Counted from the stretch's first letter, positions 43,411 through 52,117 are shown. The stretch: DNA of 64,000 nt from Lacticaseibacillus paracasei subsp. paracasei (GCF_000829035.1 NZ_AP012541.1:992001-1056000), one strand, 5' to 3'. Notes: a model not told the origin generated them from the letters alone. A program made the numbers and translations.

Positions 43411-45702
43411 TTGATAGATGTTATAAATAATCAAGCTTTTCATCTTCACAACGATCAAATCAGTTATATTTACGCTTTGCTGCCGAATGGTCAGCTCGGG
43501 CATCTTTATTTTGGTCCGCGCTTGTCATTAACTAAGAACGACTTAGCCTATTTGTCTCAAGGCCCAAGTCCGTTTGCGTGGATGGCCAATTTTTCGGACG
43601 ATCAGGAATTTGCCTTGGGTGATGCTCAGCAAGAGTATCCTGTTTACGGAACTGGTGATTTTCGCCAAGGCAGCCTGAGTGTGACCCAAGATGATATGCC
43701 AATTTATCCGAACTTTGTTTTTAAAGATGATCAATTGACGCATACGAAAACGCGGGACTTGCACCATCCGACGAGTTTCGGCAATCCGGCATTGACCGAT
43801 GTGCTGACGATTCATCTTGAAGATAAAACGGCCCAATTGTTGTTAACGTTGCAATATACGATTTTTGCCGACAGTGCGGCAATTGTTCGTTCCGCCACAC
43901 TAACCAATCAAGGGGCAGCACCAGTGATGATTCAACGCATGCTGAGTGGCGTTTTGAACTTGCCGCAAGGACGGTATGACGTTGTTCATTTATCTGGTAA
44001 TTGGGCGAAGGAGCGTCATATTCAAACGCAACCGTTAACTCAGGGAACATTTTCAGTTGAATCGCTACGTGGTGCCTCCAGTCATGAACAGAATCCTTTT
44101 GTGGCCTTACATGCAGCGGGACAGCCGTTTGCAGCAGGCGATACCTATGGGGCGAACTTGATTTATTCGGGCAACTTTCTGGACAGCACCGAGGTCAACG
44201 AATGGGATCAGACTCGATTGCTAACTGGCATTCATCCCGCATCGTTTAGTTGGCGGTTGGATCCAAAAACCAGTTTTACCACGCCAGAAACCGTGTTTAG
44301 TTATAGCTCTGGTGGTCTTGCCGGCTTAGCTCAGGCCAATCAACGTTTTGTTGCTCGCCATATTATTGATCCGCAATGGCGTCAAAAGCAGCGTCCGGTC
44401 GTCTTAAACAGCTGGGAAGCGACTTACTTTGATTTGAACGAGAAGAAGTTGCTCAAGTTAGCGGCACTCGGCAAGCAGGTCGGTGTGGACTGCTTTGTGC
44501 TGGATGATGGCTGGTTCGGAACGCGCGACAATGATTTGAGTTCCTTGGGTGATTGGTTTACTAATAAGCATAAATTTCCCGACGGTCTCGGCCATTTTGC
44601 TCAGGAAATTCACGCGATGGGCCTGCAGTTTGGCCTTTGGTTTGAACCCGAGATGGTTTCACCGCGATCTCAATTCTTCCAAGCCCATCCGAATTGGGTC
44701 GTTCGACCAAAAAAGGGTCGTATCTCGATTACGCGTAATCAATATGTGTTAGACTTCAGCAACCCCGCTGTCGTCAATAATATTTTTGAACAGATGCAGA
44801 AGGTCATCACTGAAACCAACTTGGATTATGTGAAGTGGGATCTTAATCGCAGCATTACAGAGGCCTTTTCACCGTATCTCGAAAAGATCGGTCATCCGCA
44901 AGGCGAGTTCTTCCATCGTTACGTACAAGGCGTTTACACGCTCTATCAGAAGCTGCTAACGGCATTCCCGCATTTATTGATTGAAGGGTGTGCCGGCGGT
45001 GGTGGCCGCTTTGATCTGGGCATTCTGTTCTACAGCCCGCAAATTTGGACTAGTGATGATTCCGATGCGATCGAACGCCTCGCCATTCAATCAGGCACGG
45101 CTTTGGCCTATCCACTGAGCTGCATGAGCAATCATGTGACAGCCGTGCCGAATGAACAGGTTGGTCGATCAACGCCGCTGGTCACGCGGTTTCGGGTGGC
45201 GGCCTTTGGGATTCTTGGTTATGAACTGGATCTGACCAAACTTGATGCGCGAACATTGGCTACGATCAAGGCTCAAATTGCCTATTACCACGCTTTACAA
45301 CCGCTAGTACTGAAAGGCGACTTTAGCCTATTGTTACCGCGACAGTCCAATGGTCAGAATCAGGTGGCGTGGTTGCTCAGCGCTCATGATCGCAAGCACC
45401 TTGTTCTTGGCTTTTTCCGAGTCTTGGCTGATGCAGACAGTCGCACCGTGCAGTATATGAAGGTACCATTGGCAAAATCTGACACACCGTATTGGGTCAA
45501 TCAGCACACAGGCCCAATTTCGGGGGATGTCCTCCAGCGCGTTGGTGTGCGCTTACCAGTCCAATTCAATGGTGCCAATCGCGCACAGGCTCAGTTAATC
45601 GGTGACTATCAATCGGCACTGTTGACCTTTGATAGTGTGGCAAGTTTGGATCACAGTGAAAGCCAGCAGACCGATGCCGACAAGCAAACAGTTGCCTATT
45701 AA
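43411..45702 (+). CDS. Alpha-galactosidase, glycoside hydrolase family 36
   Basis: Hydrolyses alpha-1,6-linked galactose from melibiose, raffinose and stachyose in the cytoplasm (MelA/Aga/RafA type). 763 residues: an N-terminal beta-supersandwich, then the catalytic barrel with 'FVLDDGWFGTRDND', 'LDYVKWDLNRSITE' (nucleophile Asp), 'GCAGGGGRFDLG' and 'WTSDDSDAIERL' (acid/base Asp). No signal peptide is present. The start is TTG with GGAGG at good spacing. It stands alone, without a sugar transporter or regulator next to it, unlike most raffinose loci. Confidence 0.93.
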   Translation: MIDVINNQAFHLHNDQISYIYALLPNGQLGHLYFGPRLSLTKNDLAYLSQGPSPFAWMANFSDDQEFALGDAQQEYPVYGTGDFRQGSLSVTQDDMPIYPNFVFKDDQLTHTKTRDLHHPTSFGNPALTDVLTIHLEDKTAQLLLTLQYTIFADSAAIVRSATLTNQGAAPVMIQRMLSGVLNLPQGRYDVVHLSGNWAKERHIQTQPLTQGTFSVESLRGASSHEQNPFVALHAAGQPFAAGDTYGANLIYSGNFLDSTEVNEWDQTRLLTGIHPASFSWRLDPKTSFTTPETVFSYSSGGLAGLAQANQRFVARHIIDPQWRQKQRPVVLNSWEATYFDLNEKKLLKLAALGKQVGVDCFVLDDGWFGTRDNDLSSLGDWFTNKHKFPDGLGHFAQEIHAMGLQFGLWFEPEMVSPRSQFFQAHPNWVVRPKKGRISITRNQYVLDFSNPAVVNNIFEQMQKVITETNLDYVKWDLNRSITEAFSPYLEKIGHPQGEFFHRYVQGVYTLYQKLLTAFPHLLIEGCAGGGGRFDLGILFYSPQIWTSDDSDAIERLAIQSGTALAYPLSCMSNHVTAVPNEQVGRSTPLVTRFRVAAFGILGYELDLTKLDARTLATIKAQIAYYHALQPLVLKGDFSLLLPRQSNGQNQVAWLLSAHDRKHLVLGFFRVLADADSRTVQYMKVPLAKSDTPYWVNQHTGPISGDVLQRVGVRLPVQFNGANRAQAQLIGDYQSALLTFDSVASLDHSESQQTDADKQTVAY

Positions 45703-45763
45703 ATGTGCTGCCAAACAGCTTTGGTTTGACAATGGCTGTTCAGATCAGGAATATGAGTAAAAA

Positions 45764-45823
45764 AAGCCCGATAAACGAGTTGCAAGTATCAGTTCTTGAC
45801 TTGCAGCTCATCTATCGGACTTG
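45764..45823. terminator. Bidirectional terminator between the galactosidase and the small minus-strand genes
   Basis: AAGCCCGATA..CGAG..TGCAAGT pairs with ACTTGCA..CTC..TATCGGACTT over more than 20 bases, with an A-tract on the left that gives a strong U-run on the minus strand. Confidence 0.78.
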
Positions 45824-45834
45824 TTTGTCCCTTT

Positions 45835-45957
45835 TTAGTCACGATGCTTGCTTACCAGCAAAATACCAGTAACCAAGCTCATGGTACCGGCAACGATGCC
45901 AACAGCACCAGCGACAAGTGTCACAACACCAACAGATCGAGAAAAAATTTTGCTCAA
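45835..45957 (-). CDS. Small single-span membrane protein, 40 residues
   Basis: A TTG start at 45955-45957 has AAAGGTG eight bases upstream. The 40-residue product starts with MSKIFSRS, continues with one Gly/Val/Ala-rich membrane helix (about residues 9-35, 'VGVVTLVAGAVGIVAG') and ends with SKHRD. It sits 15 bases after the stop of the gene at 45973-46281, so the two look co-transcribed, ending at the terminator just downstream. No family recognised. Easily missed because of its size and TTG start. Confidence 0.6.
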   Translation of the reverse strand: MSKIFSRSVGVVTLVAGAVGIVAGTMSLVTGILLVSKHRD

Positions 45958-45972
45958 GAGATTAACACCTTT

Positions 45973-46281
45973 CTATTGTTTGGCAGGATCGTAACTAACA
46001 ACAATGCATGAATCTTGATTAGGATTCTCAATCCGTTCATCGTTCGATTCATTGTTCAATAAATCTGGTTCATCGCTATGACGAAAGCGCGCAGTAAAAA
46101 CATTTTCGTCATTAATCCGTTTAATGTAACGCGCAGCTGCGCCGGGACTGACCAATTGAATGGACGTTGATTTGCCATCGTTAACGGCGTCATTCAGTTC
46201 GGCAACAGTACCTGCTAGATCGTCGTGCGAAAACCCAGCAGATTCTAAAATGCTGAGAAGTGCTTTTACTTTGTCGTTCAT
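45973..46281 (-). CDS. Protein of unknown function, 102 residues
   Basis: A soluble, acidic protein of 102 residues starting 'MNDKVKALLSILESAGFSHD' and ending in a charged tail. The ATG at 46279-46281 is set by AGGAGG seven bases upstream; the frame continues further but without a ribosome site. 'SPGAAARYIKRINDEN' in the middle is helical. No family recognised. Probably one operon with the 40-residue membrane protein downstream. Confidence 0.65.
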   Translation of the reverse strand: MNDKVKALLSILESAGFSHDDLAGTVAELNDAVNDGKSTSIQLVSPGAAARYIKRINDENVFTARFRHSDEPDLLNNESNDERIENPNQDSCIVVSYDPAKQ

Positions 46282-46403
46282 GATTTTCCTCCTACTTGTC
46301 ATTTTCAGACTCACGGCACTATTGTAGCAAATATTTACTTACGGAAGGTAAGCTTTTGTCTGCTAGGTGACGACAAGGACACATTTTCCAAACAACCCAA
46401 AAT

Positions 46404-46440
46404 AAAAAGCCCCAAAACGCTGATGTACCAGCATTTTAGG
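46404..46440 (-). terminator. Terminator of ssrA
   Basis: On the minus strand CCTAAAATGCTG pairs with CAGCGTTTTGGGG, followed by CTTTTTATTTT, 30 bases past the tmRNA 3' end. Confidence 0.85.
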
Positions 46441-46470
46441 ACTAACTAGAAGTAAGGGAAAATGTCATAA

Positions 46471-46831
46471 TGGAGGTGAGGAGAATCGAACTCCTGTCCA
46501 TCACCCCTGCTACATGCAGCTCTACACCTATAGCTGACTTATTTAAAATTCGCCGCGATGTCGCGCCAGCCAGCAAGGCTAACACAAGGCGGCTAACCTA
46601 CTAGTCTCTTGTTAATGCCTCAGGTGGCAACATTAACCGTAGCTCAATCATTTGAGACCCAGACCCGACCCTTGAGCGAAGTCGGAAGGATCACGCTAGC
46701 TGGTTATTAAGCAGCTAAAGCGTAAGAATTTTCGTTCTTTGCAGTTATATTAACTGTTCCGTTGATGACGGAGCCGAGCCTCCGAGGTGCACTGCATGTG
46801 CGAAAAGCAATGTCGAGACCATTACACCCCC
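46471..46831 (-). ncRNA. ssrA: Transfer-messenger RNA (tmRNA)
   Basis: Rescues stalled ribosomes with SmpB. The 5' end GGGGGTGTAATGGTCTCGAC (46831 leftward) and the 3' end TTCGATTCTCCTCACCTCCA (ending 46471) form the tRNA-like acceptor and T-arm, ending in an encoded CCA. The tag frame lies at 46707-46742 and reads AKNENSYALAA, then two stops. Total length is about 361 bases, normal for Lactobacillales. The rest should fold into the usual pseudoknots, which I did not draw in full. Confidence 0.96.
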
Positions 46832-46940
46832 GATTAAGGTGCAAACATTATGATACCACGGTATAATTAAGCTTGTCAAAATGTTTGGTTTTAGACTGGC
46901 ATCAAATTCGGATTTAAGCTATTTTTATGGAGGCATGTCT

Positions 46941-47336
46941 ATGATTCTACTTATTGCCGGATGCATGCAATTACTGATGGGCATCCTTCTTGCTGTTTTT
47001 CGACCACGTCATCAATCTGGTTTTTGGGGCTACACGTCCTATCTTGCCGGGGTGAATGCCGAAAGTTTTCGCTTGGCACAACGTTGGTTTTGCCAAGCAT
47101 TGATCATCACAGGCGCACTTGAAGCCGGTGCGGGCTGGTTGATCCATTTTCTGGCATGGGACAATTTCTTTATTGTTTGGCTTTTTTTGGCCGTCATGTT
47201 GTTTCTGCCAGGATTTGTCTATACCGAGACGCGGTTAAAGCATTATTTGCAAGCCCATGATGCACTGCCTTATGACTACGTGTCACCAGACGATGCACCG
47301 AAACCGCAACGCAAAAAAGGCTTTAAAGATCTGTGA
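46941..47336 (+). CDS. SdpI-family membrane protein
   Basis: A 131-residue protein with about three to four membrane segments. 'HQSGFWGYTSYLAGVNAESF' followed by 'RLAQRW' matches the SdpI family pattern (GFWGYRT...N...W..A...). SdpI in Bacillus gives immunity to the SDP toxin and helps control its own regulator; most family members have no known role. I chose ATG 46941, seven bases after GGAGG. It lies 15 bases ahead of a two-component system, so the three genes are probably one operon. Confidence 0.78.
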   Translation: MILLIAGCMQLLMGILLAVFRPRHQSGFWGYTSYLAGVNAESFRLAQRWFCQALIITGALEAGAGWLIHFLAWDNFFIVWLFLAVMLFLPGFVYTETRLKHYLQAHDALPYDYVSPDDAPKPQRKKGFKDL

Positions 47337-47351
47337 AATGAGGGGTACATC

Positions 47352-48080
47352 ATGAAATTATTAATGATCGAAGATAACACGAGTGTCGCCGAAATGATGG
47401 CGATGTTCTTTCAAAAAGAGAAATGGGAAGTCGTCAACGCCTATGATGGTGAAGAAGGTCTTGCTAAGTTTAAGGAAGCGCCGGACAGCTTTGATATTAT
47501 TACGCTTGACCTCAATCTGCCAAAGATGGACGGCATGCAGGTCGCAAAAGAAATTCGTAAAATCAGTCAAACTGTGCCGTTGATTATGCTCACAGCGCGC
47601 GATACTGAAAGTGATCAGGTGTTGGGACTGGAACTCGGTGCCGACGACTATGTTACCAAGCCATTTTCACCGATTACGTTGATTGCACGTATTAAGGCCC
47701 TACATCGTCGGGCTGAGGTAGGCGCCGAAGTGGGTGCTGAGCAGACAACAAGCGAGCCGCCTGACGGTTTTGATGTTGAAACCGATCACTTCAAGCTCAG
47801 TACCAAAACACGTGAAGCTTATTTGGATGGTAAGCAAATTGAAGGCTTAACACCAAAGGAATTTGATTTACTGCATACCTTGTCGAAAAGTCCGAAGCAG
47901 GTTTTCTCACGTGAACAATTACTGCAATTGGTTTGGGATTATGAGTATTACGGTGATGAACGAACTGTAGATGCCCATATTAAAAAACTACGCCAAAAAG
48001 TCGAAAAAGTCGGTCCGCAAATTATTCAAACTGTTTGGGGCGTCGGCTACAAGTTTGATGATTCGGGGCTTGATCGATGA
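47352..48080 (+). CDS. Two-component response regulator, OmpR family
   Basis: DNA-binding regulator of 242 residues. The receiver domain (1-~120) has the acidic pair 'IEDN', phospho-acceptor Asp in 'IITLDLNLPKMDG' (near residue 54), Thr/Ala in 'IMLTARD' and Lys in 'YVTKPFSP'. The winged-helix domain (about 140-240) has 'LTPKEFDLLHTL' and 'DERTVDAHIKKLRQKV', the recognition-helix block. A Glu/Val/Gly-repeat linker (EVGAEVGAE) joins the two. It overlaps the kinase gene by four bases. Targets unknown. Confidence 0.93.
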   Translation: MKLLMIEDNTSVAEMMAMFFQKEKWEVVNAYDGEEGLAKFKEAPDSFDIITLDLNLPKMDGMQVAKEIRKISQTVPLIMLTARDTESDQVLGLELGADDYVTKPFSPITLIARIKALHRRAEVGAEVGAEQTTSEPPDGFDVETDHFKLSTKTREAYLDGKQIEGLTPKEFDLLHTLSKSPKQVFSREQLLQLVWDYEYYGDERTVDAHIKKLRQKVEKVGPQIIQTVWGVGYKFDDSGLDR

Positions 48081-49552
48081 AAATGCTCTACCAGCAGCTG
48101 ATTGGCTTTTTCTCAGTCATTATGGTGACCTTAGTGATTGTCTCGATTCTGTTTATTCGGTCTACCACGAACACGGTTTGGGAAAATGGCTTTAAACAGT
48201 TAGAGCAATACACGGATGTTTTAAAAAATAATGCGGTTGATGAAAATACTTACGTCATCAATGCCAGATTTATTCAAAATGCTGAAGAGATTTTAAGCGA
48301 TCAACACGTGCATTTTGTTATTTATGATGCCAATAACGTTGCTAAATATCCTGTGTCCCAAAAAGGTCAGATGCCAGCGATCAAGGCAAGCTATTGGAAA
48401 AAGCTAAAGCAAGGGGCGGCTGTTGCCGTCCCGGAGATGATGACGAATCCAATCAGCGGCCATGCACAAAGCATGACGATCTATTATCAACCGGTTTTTC
48501 TGAGTGAAAAATTACTCTTTGTGATTGCCGCCTTTGCGCCAGTTGAGCAAATTCAAAGTTCAATTAGCAAAACTGAGCATAATTTGCTTATCGCGTTCGT
48601 ACTGTCAACGCTTGCGGCGTTCATCATCAGTTATTTCATTGCGTCCTATCAGGTGCGGCGGATTAATCAATTACGGCGCGCAACGCATCAAGTGGCAGAA
48701 GGCAATTATGATGTTGAAGTAAAAATTAAAAGCCGCAGTCATGATGAAGTTGCGGAACTGGCCGATGATTTTCGCGACATGGTGACCTCACTAAAAGCTA
48801 GTCAGCAAGAAATTCAACGGCAGGAAGATCGGCGCCGGCAGTTTATGGCTGATGCGGCTCATGAAATGCGGACCCCGCTGACAACAATCAATGGCTTACT
48901 TGAAGGCTTGGCCTATGATGCCATCCCTGAAGAAAGTAAGGGAAAGAGTATCGAATTAATGCGGAACGAAACGAACCGCTTGATTCGGCTTGTCAACGAG
49001 AACCTTGATTATGAAAAAATTCGGACAAATCAAATTTTGCTCAGCAAACAGACGTTTAACGCGCGCACGGATCTTGATAACATCGCGGAACAGCTGGCGC
49101 AGAAATCCGAAGAGGCTGGTGATAAGATCACAATTGATGCCCCAGCAGATCTGCCGACATATGCTGATCATGATCGGTTCGTTCAGATTCTTTTCAACAT
49201 TGTTCAAAATGCGGTCCAATTCACTAAAAATGGTCAAATCACTATAAAAGCAAAAGTGGGGTATCATCAGACTGAATTTGCCATTAGCGATACTGGTATT
49301 GGTATGTCCAAGGATCAGATGAAGAATATTTGGGAGCGGTATTACAAGGCCGATCCATCACGTAAAAACACCAAATATGGTGAGTCCGGTTTGGGCATGG
49401 CGATTGTGCATCAGTTAATGGGACAACACGGTGGCACCATTCATGTTGACTCGACCCTAGGCAAAGGTACAACCTTTACGTTGACCTTCCCAGATGAAGC
49501 GACAGCGCCTAAGCAAAAGCAGCCAGGAGCCGATCAGCAGACCTCATCATGA
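48077..49552 (+). CDS. Two-component sensor histidine kinase
   Basis: Partner of the upstream regulator, 491 residues. Two membrane helices (about 10-30 and 170-192) flank an extracytoplasmic sensor domain of about 140 residues. A HAMP domain follows ('ASYQVRRINQLRRATHQVAEG'), then the phospho-acceptor block 'ADAAHEMRTPLTTINGLL' with its His near residue 263, and the HATPase domain with N box 'NIVQNAVQF', G1 'ISDTGIGMS' and G2 'GLGMAIVHQL'. The signal is unknown. Neighbouring SdpI-like protein might be the regulated or sensing partner. Confidence 0.93.
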   Translation: MKMLYQQLIGFFSVIMVTLVIVSILFIRSTTNTVWENGFKQLEQYTDVLKNNAVDENTYVINARFIQNAEEILSDQHVHFVIYDANNVAKYPVSQKGQMPAIKASYWKKLKQGAAVAVPEMMTNPISGHAQSMTIYYQPVFLSEKLLFVIAAFAPVEQIQSSISKTEHNLLIAFVLSTLAAFIISYFIASYQVRRINQLRRATHQVAEGNYDVEVKIKSRSHDEVAELADDFRDMVTSLKASQQEIQRQEDRRRQFMADAAHEMRTPLTTINGLLEGLAYDAIPEESKGKSIELMRNETNRLIRLVNENLDYEKIRTNQILLSKQTFNARTDLDNIAEQLAQKSEEAGDKITIDAPADLPTYADHDRFVQILFNIVQNAVQFTKNGQITIKAKVGYHQTEFAISDTGIGMSKDQMKNIWERYYKADPSRKNTKYGESGLGMAIVHQLMGQHGGTIHVDSTLGKGTTFTLTFPDEATAPKQKQPGADQQTSS

Positions 49553-49820
49553 AGAAGAGACAAGTTCAAGCAGCGTCAAGATACACCAGAAAAAGGCCAT
49601 TAGGACCGTTCGAAATGATCATCACGCTCACGTGAATTGCCTGATTTTGTTAAGCAAAAGTTTTGTCGCGTGTGATGGCTGGCAGGGCTTTTACAATGCA
49701 TTAGCTGCTTAGCCAAAATTATATAACAAATTTAGCTACTGGGTTGCGTCCAAATCCTCACAACGACGGCTTTGCATGGAAACGTGTATAATAGAATTAA
49801 TAAACTAAAAGGAGACGCAT

Positions 49821-50354
49821 ATGACCATTCGACGAATACAACAAAATGATTTTGCTGATGTAGATGCCTTGTTACATGCAGCATTCAATGCCAGCAATCG
49901 CGGTTATAACGGTGAGGCAGAGCTAGTTGCCGGACTGCGGCGTGATCCTAATTATGATTCAGCCCTTGAAGTTGTGGCGATGATGGACGGTCATTTGGTC
50001 GGCTACGGGCTAATGACCGCGGCCAGCATTACGCCAGATGCCCATATGCAAGGGGTGGCGCTGGCACCGTTAGCAGTTGCCCCTGAATATCAAGGCGGTG
50101 GCATTGGGGTCGCGATTGTGACTGAACTCGACATGCGAGCAACTGATTTGCGGCGTGATTTTGTCAGTGTTGTCGGCGATCGACAATTCTTTGGCCGACT
50201 TGGCTTTCAAAAAGCAGCCAAGTACAAACTCGATCCGCCTTTCCCAGTCGTCACTGAAGACCATTTGATTAAGGAACTTGTGCCTGGTGTTTTGGCAAGT
50301 GTTCGCGGCAAGGTCAATTATCCAGCACCTTTTTTGACTCAGGTAGCGAATTAA
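49821..50354 (+). CDS. GNAT-family N-acetyltransferase
   Basis: A 177-residue acetyltransferase using acetyl-CoA. The CoA-binding motif A is 'APLAVAPEYQGGGIGVAIVTEL' (quoted in part; Q/R-x-x-G-x-G/A around residues 92-98), and 'VVGDRQFFGRLGFQKAAKY' is motif B. It resembles YhbS-type acetyltransferases, whose targets are uncertain. AAAAGGAG precedes the ATG. TATAAT near 49788 gives a likely promoter. The 268 bases before it, after the kinase stop, show nothing else I can name. Confidence 0.88.
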   Translation: MTIRRIQQNDFADVDALLHAAFNASNRGYNGEAELVAGLRRDPNYDSALEVVAMMDGHLVGYGLMTAASITPDAHMQGVALAPLAVAPEYQGGGIGVAIVTELDMRATDLRRDFVSVVGDRQFFGRLGFQKAAKYKLDPPFPVVTEDHLIKELVPGVLASVRGKVNYPAPFLTQVAN

Positions 50355-50373
50355 TCATTGAGACCACCACATT

Positions 50374-50414
50374 AAAAAAAGGAGTCGCGTTGTTCAAAAC
50401 GCGACTCCTTTTTT
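50374..50414. terminator. Bidirectional terminator after the GNAT gene
   Basis: AAAAAAGGAGTCGCGTT and AACGCGACTCCTTTTTT: a perfect 17-pair stem with a six-base loop, serving the convergent gene at 50417 as well. Confidence 0.92.
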
Positions 50415-50416
50415 AA

Positions 50417-50626
50417 TTATTTTTGTTTTTCCTGATCCTTGTCGTGATGATGAGCCATGCGGATTGACCCAATACACAGACCGCCAGTGACTAAAGCACT
50501 TCCCATGAGTGTATTGTCGCTAACATGCGGCCAGCATTCAATGAAGACGACAAAGCCAACGATGACCGCGACTACCACAAAATGCCACGAGAAATGATGT
50601 GGATGATATGTATGCTGTACCTTCAT
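50417..50626 (-). CDS. Small membrane protein of unknown function
   Basis: A 69-residue protein: a His-rich start (MKVQHTYHPHHFSWH), two hydrophobic segments (about 14-30 and 40-56), and a His/Asp/Lys-rich hydrophilic end. The ATG has GGGGG upstream, a fair site. The His-rich ends might bind metal, but this is only a guess. No family recognised. It ends at the shared terminator. Confidence 0.65.
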   Translation of the reverse strand: MKVQHTYHPHHFSWHFVVVAVIVGFVVFIECWPHVSDNTLMGSALVTGGLCIGSIRMAHHHDKDQEKQK

Positions 50627-50646
50627 GTGAAGGCCCCCTTATAAAT

Positions 50647-50762
50647 GCGTTCGCAGGCGCAGAAACCTGTCCATAAACATTTGAAACCCAACTGGTCAAA
50701 GACCCATTCATTTAAGCTTCAAGTCACGGATGTTCAGGTTTCTAAACGTGTCCGCGCACGCT
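50647..50762. repeat. Intergenic long-hairpin repeat, diverged member
   Basis: Left end GCGTTCGCAGGCGCAGAAACC and right end AGGTTTCTAAACGTGTCCGC are partly complementary, and the left end matches, inverted, the right end of the first copy (AGGTTTCTGCGTCAGTGAGCGC near 271-292). The middle has drifted. Confidence 0.45.
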
Positions 50763-50904
50763 TTGTATGAATTAACTAATACTCCCCGCAATGACAGTCC
50801 TAGCCTACCGCAAAAACGATCAAGATTAAAGGCACTTCACTTAAACGCTTTCAGGCTCATCAAAATGTCATCATCCATCTGGTCAAAAACGCTGCTATTT
50901 TTTT

Positions 50905-50928
50905 AAAAGACCGTAAAAACGGTCTTTT
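50905..50928. terminator. Terminator-like hairpin with no gene before it
   Basis: AAAAGACCGT-AAAA-ACGGTCTTTT, a perfect ten-pair stem followed by T. The nearest gene upstream on the plus strand already ends at 50354 with its own terminator, so this hairpin may end a small RNA or be an insulator. The rest of the 450-base gap holds the repeat at 50647-50762 and the promoter below. Confidence 0.7.
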
Positions 50929-50974
50929 TGCTTGACTTTTTTTATTGCAAACCTTTTACAAGTTGACAGTGGGT

Positions 50975-51002
50975 TTGCAGAAATGACAATCACTGTTACA
51001 AT
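50975..51002 (+). promoter_or_regulatory. Probable promoter of the ACT-domain gene
   Basis: TTGCAG (50975-50980), a 16-base spacer and TACAAT (50997-51002), 73 bases before the start codon. Confidence 0.45.
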
Positions 51003-51074
51003 ATGAACATATCTGAACGAATGTCTATTATTCAAGGACATTTAGTTTTAGTCAATCGTTTTGGAGGTTTTAGC

Positions 51075-51509
51075 GTGAAGCAGTTTTATATTGTTGACAG
51101 TTCGATGCTTCCGGAAGTCGTCGGTAAAGTCATAGCGGCGCGCGCACTTCTCCAAAATGGCGAGGTTAAGCAGGTGAGCGAGGCCGTCAAACAGGTCGGC
51201 ATTTCCCGTGGAACCTATTATAAATACAAAGATTATGTTTTTTTACCCGACCCAGAAATGGCATCGCGTAAAGCGGTCATCTCGTTGATGTTGCATCACG
51301 ATCGCGGCATTTTATCAGAAGTTCTGACAACCATGTCGCAAGCGCAAGCTAGTATCGTGACCATCAACCAAAATATTCCGATCCATAATTGGGCTAGTGT
51401 TGTGATGTCATTTGATATTTCGGCACTGCAGGGAACGTTAGATGATCTTGTAACCAAACTTGGCGACATTCGCGGTGTCAGTGATGTGCATCTGGTTTCT
51501 GTTGAATGA
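51075..51509 (+). CDS. ACT domain-containing protein (UPF0735, PheB-like)
   Basis: A 144-residue protein. The N-terminal part has a helix-turn-helix-like block ('VSEAVKQVGISRGTYYKYKD', about 38-57). The C-terminal ~75 residues are an ACT domain ('RGILSEVLTTMSQAQASIVT'), which usually binds an amino acid. PheB-type proteins are linked to phenylalanine metabolism in other Bacillota. I chose GTG 51075, seven bases after GGAGG; the longer frame from 51003 has no good site. Function is uncertain. Confidence 0.82.
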   Translation: MKQFYIVDSSMLPEVVGKVIAARALLQNGEVKQVSEAVKQVGISRGTYYKYKDYVFLPDPEMASRKAVISLMLHHDRGILSEVLTTMSQAQASIVTINQNIPIHNWASVVMSFDISALQGTLDDLVTKLGDIRGVSDVHLVSVE

Positions 51510-51533
51510 GCGCCATGATTATTTGGAGGCTGT

Positions 51534-52037
51534 ATGAAAATAGCATTTAAACTATTACTCTGGGTCTTAGTGACCGGTGTGATTTTATTTCCCGCGCTAC
51601 TGTTGATTTTGTTTGTCATTGGGTTGAGCGTGGTCGTTTCTGGTGCCATGGCAATTAGCGCTGTTGGGCTGGTACTCGGTATCATTTTTGTGGCCTTGGT
51701 GGGTCTCAGTATCATGATTCCATGCTTATTGCTGGTGATTCGCTTTATGACTTTCCGAACAGTGAATGTTCGTTTTCAACATCATGGTGAACGGGTGGTA
51801 TTGCCGGTGACGGTCAAGTTGACGGGACGGACGATTTACCACGCGATTTATGAAAATTTCCGTGCGGGTCGACGGCGCGGGCGGCATCTTTTATCAGCCT
51901 GGGGGTTTGGGTTTGAGACTTACTTCCACGAAGACTTGCAGGCGTATCTTGCTGATCAGATTCTTGCTCAGCACGGCCCTGAAATGGCGGAGTCCTTTGT
52001 GGTTGATGAGCGGCATTCCTACTCAATTGCGTATTAA
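51534..52037 (+). CDS. Membrane protein of unknown function
   Basis: A 167-residue protein. Two long hydrophobic segments fill residues 5-35 and 45-72. A soluble C-terminal half has Arg-rich 'ENFRAGRRRGRHLLSAWGFG'. TTGGAGG precedes the ATG. It begins 24 bases after the ACT-domain gene and may share its transcript. No family recognised. Confidence 0.68.
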   Translation: MKIAFKLLLWVLVTGVILFPALLLILFVIGLSVVVSGAMAISAVGLVLGIIFVALVGLSIMIPCLLLVIRFMTFRTVNVRFQHHGERVVLPVTVKLTGRTIYHAIYENFRAGRRRGRHLLSAWGFGFETYFHEDLQAYLADQILAQHGPEMAESFVVDERHSYSIAY

Positions 52038-52063
52038 CAAAACGAATTTAAAATACCATCCGC

Positions 52064-52090
52064 AAGAGTGCTGTGCCAGCGCTCTTTTTT
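52064..52090 (+). terminator. Terminator after the gene at 51534
   Basis: AGAGTGCT pairs with AGCGCTCT around GTGCC, followed by six T. Confidence 0.8.
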
Positions 52091-52117
52091 CTTGGCTACT
52101 TTTTGAAATTGACGCGT

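Noticed and set aside
49553..49640. 28-residue frame overlapping the kinase stop
   Set aside because: No distinct ribosome site, very basic composition and no helix; not convincing.
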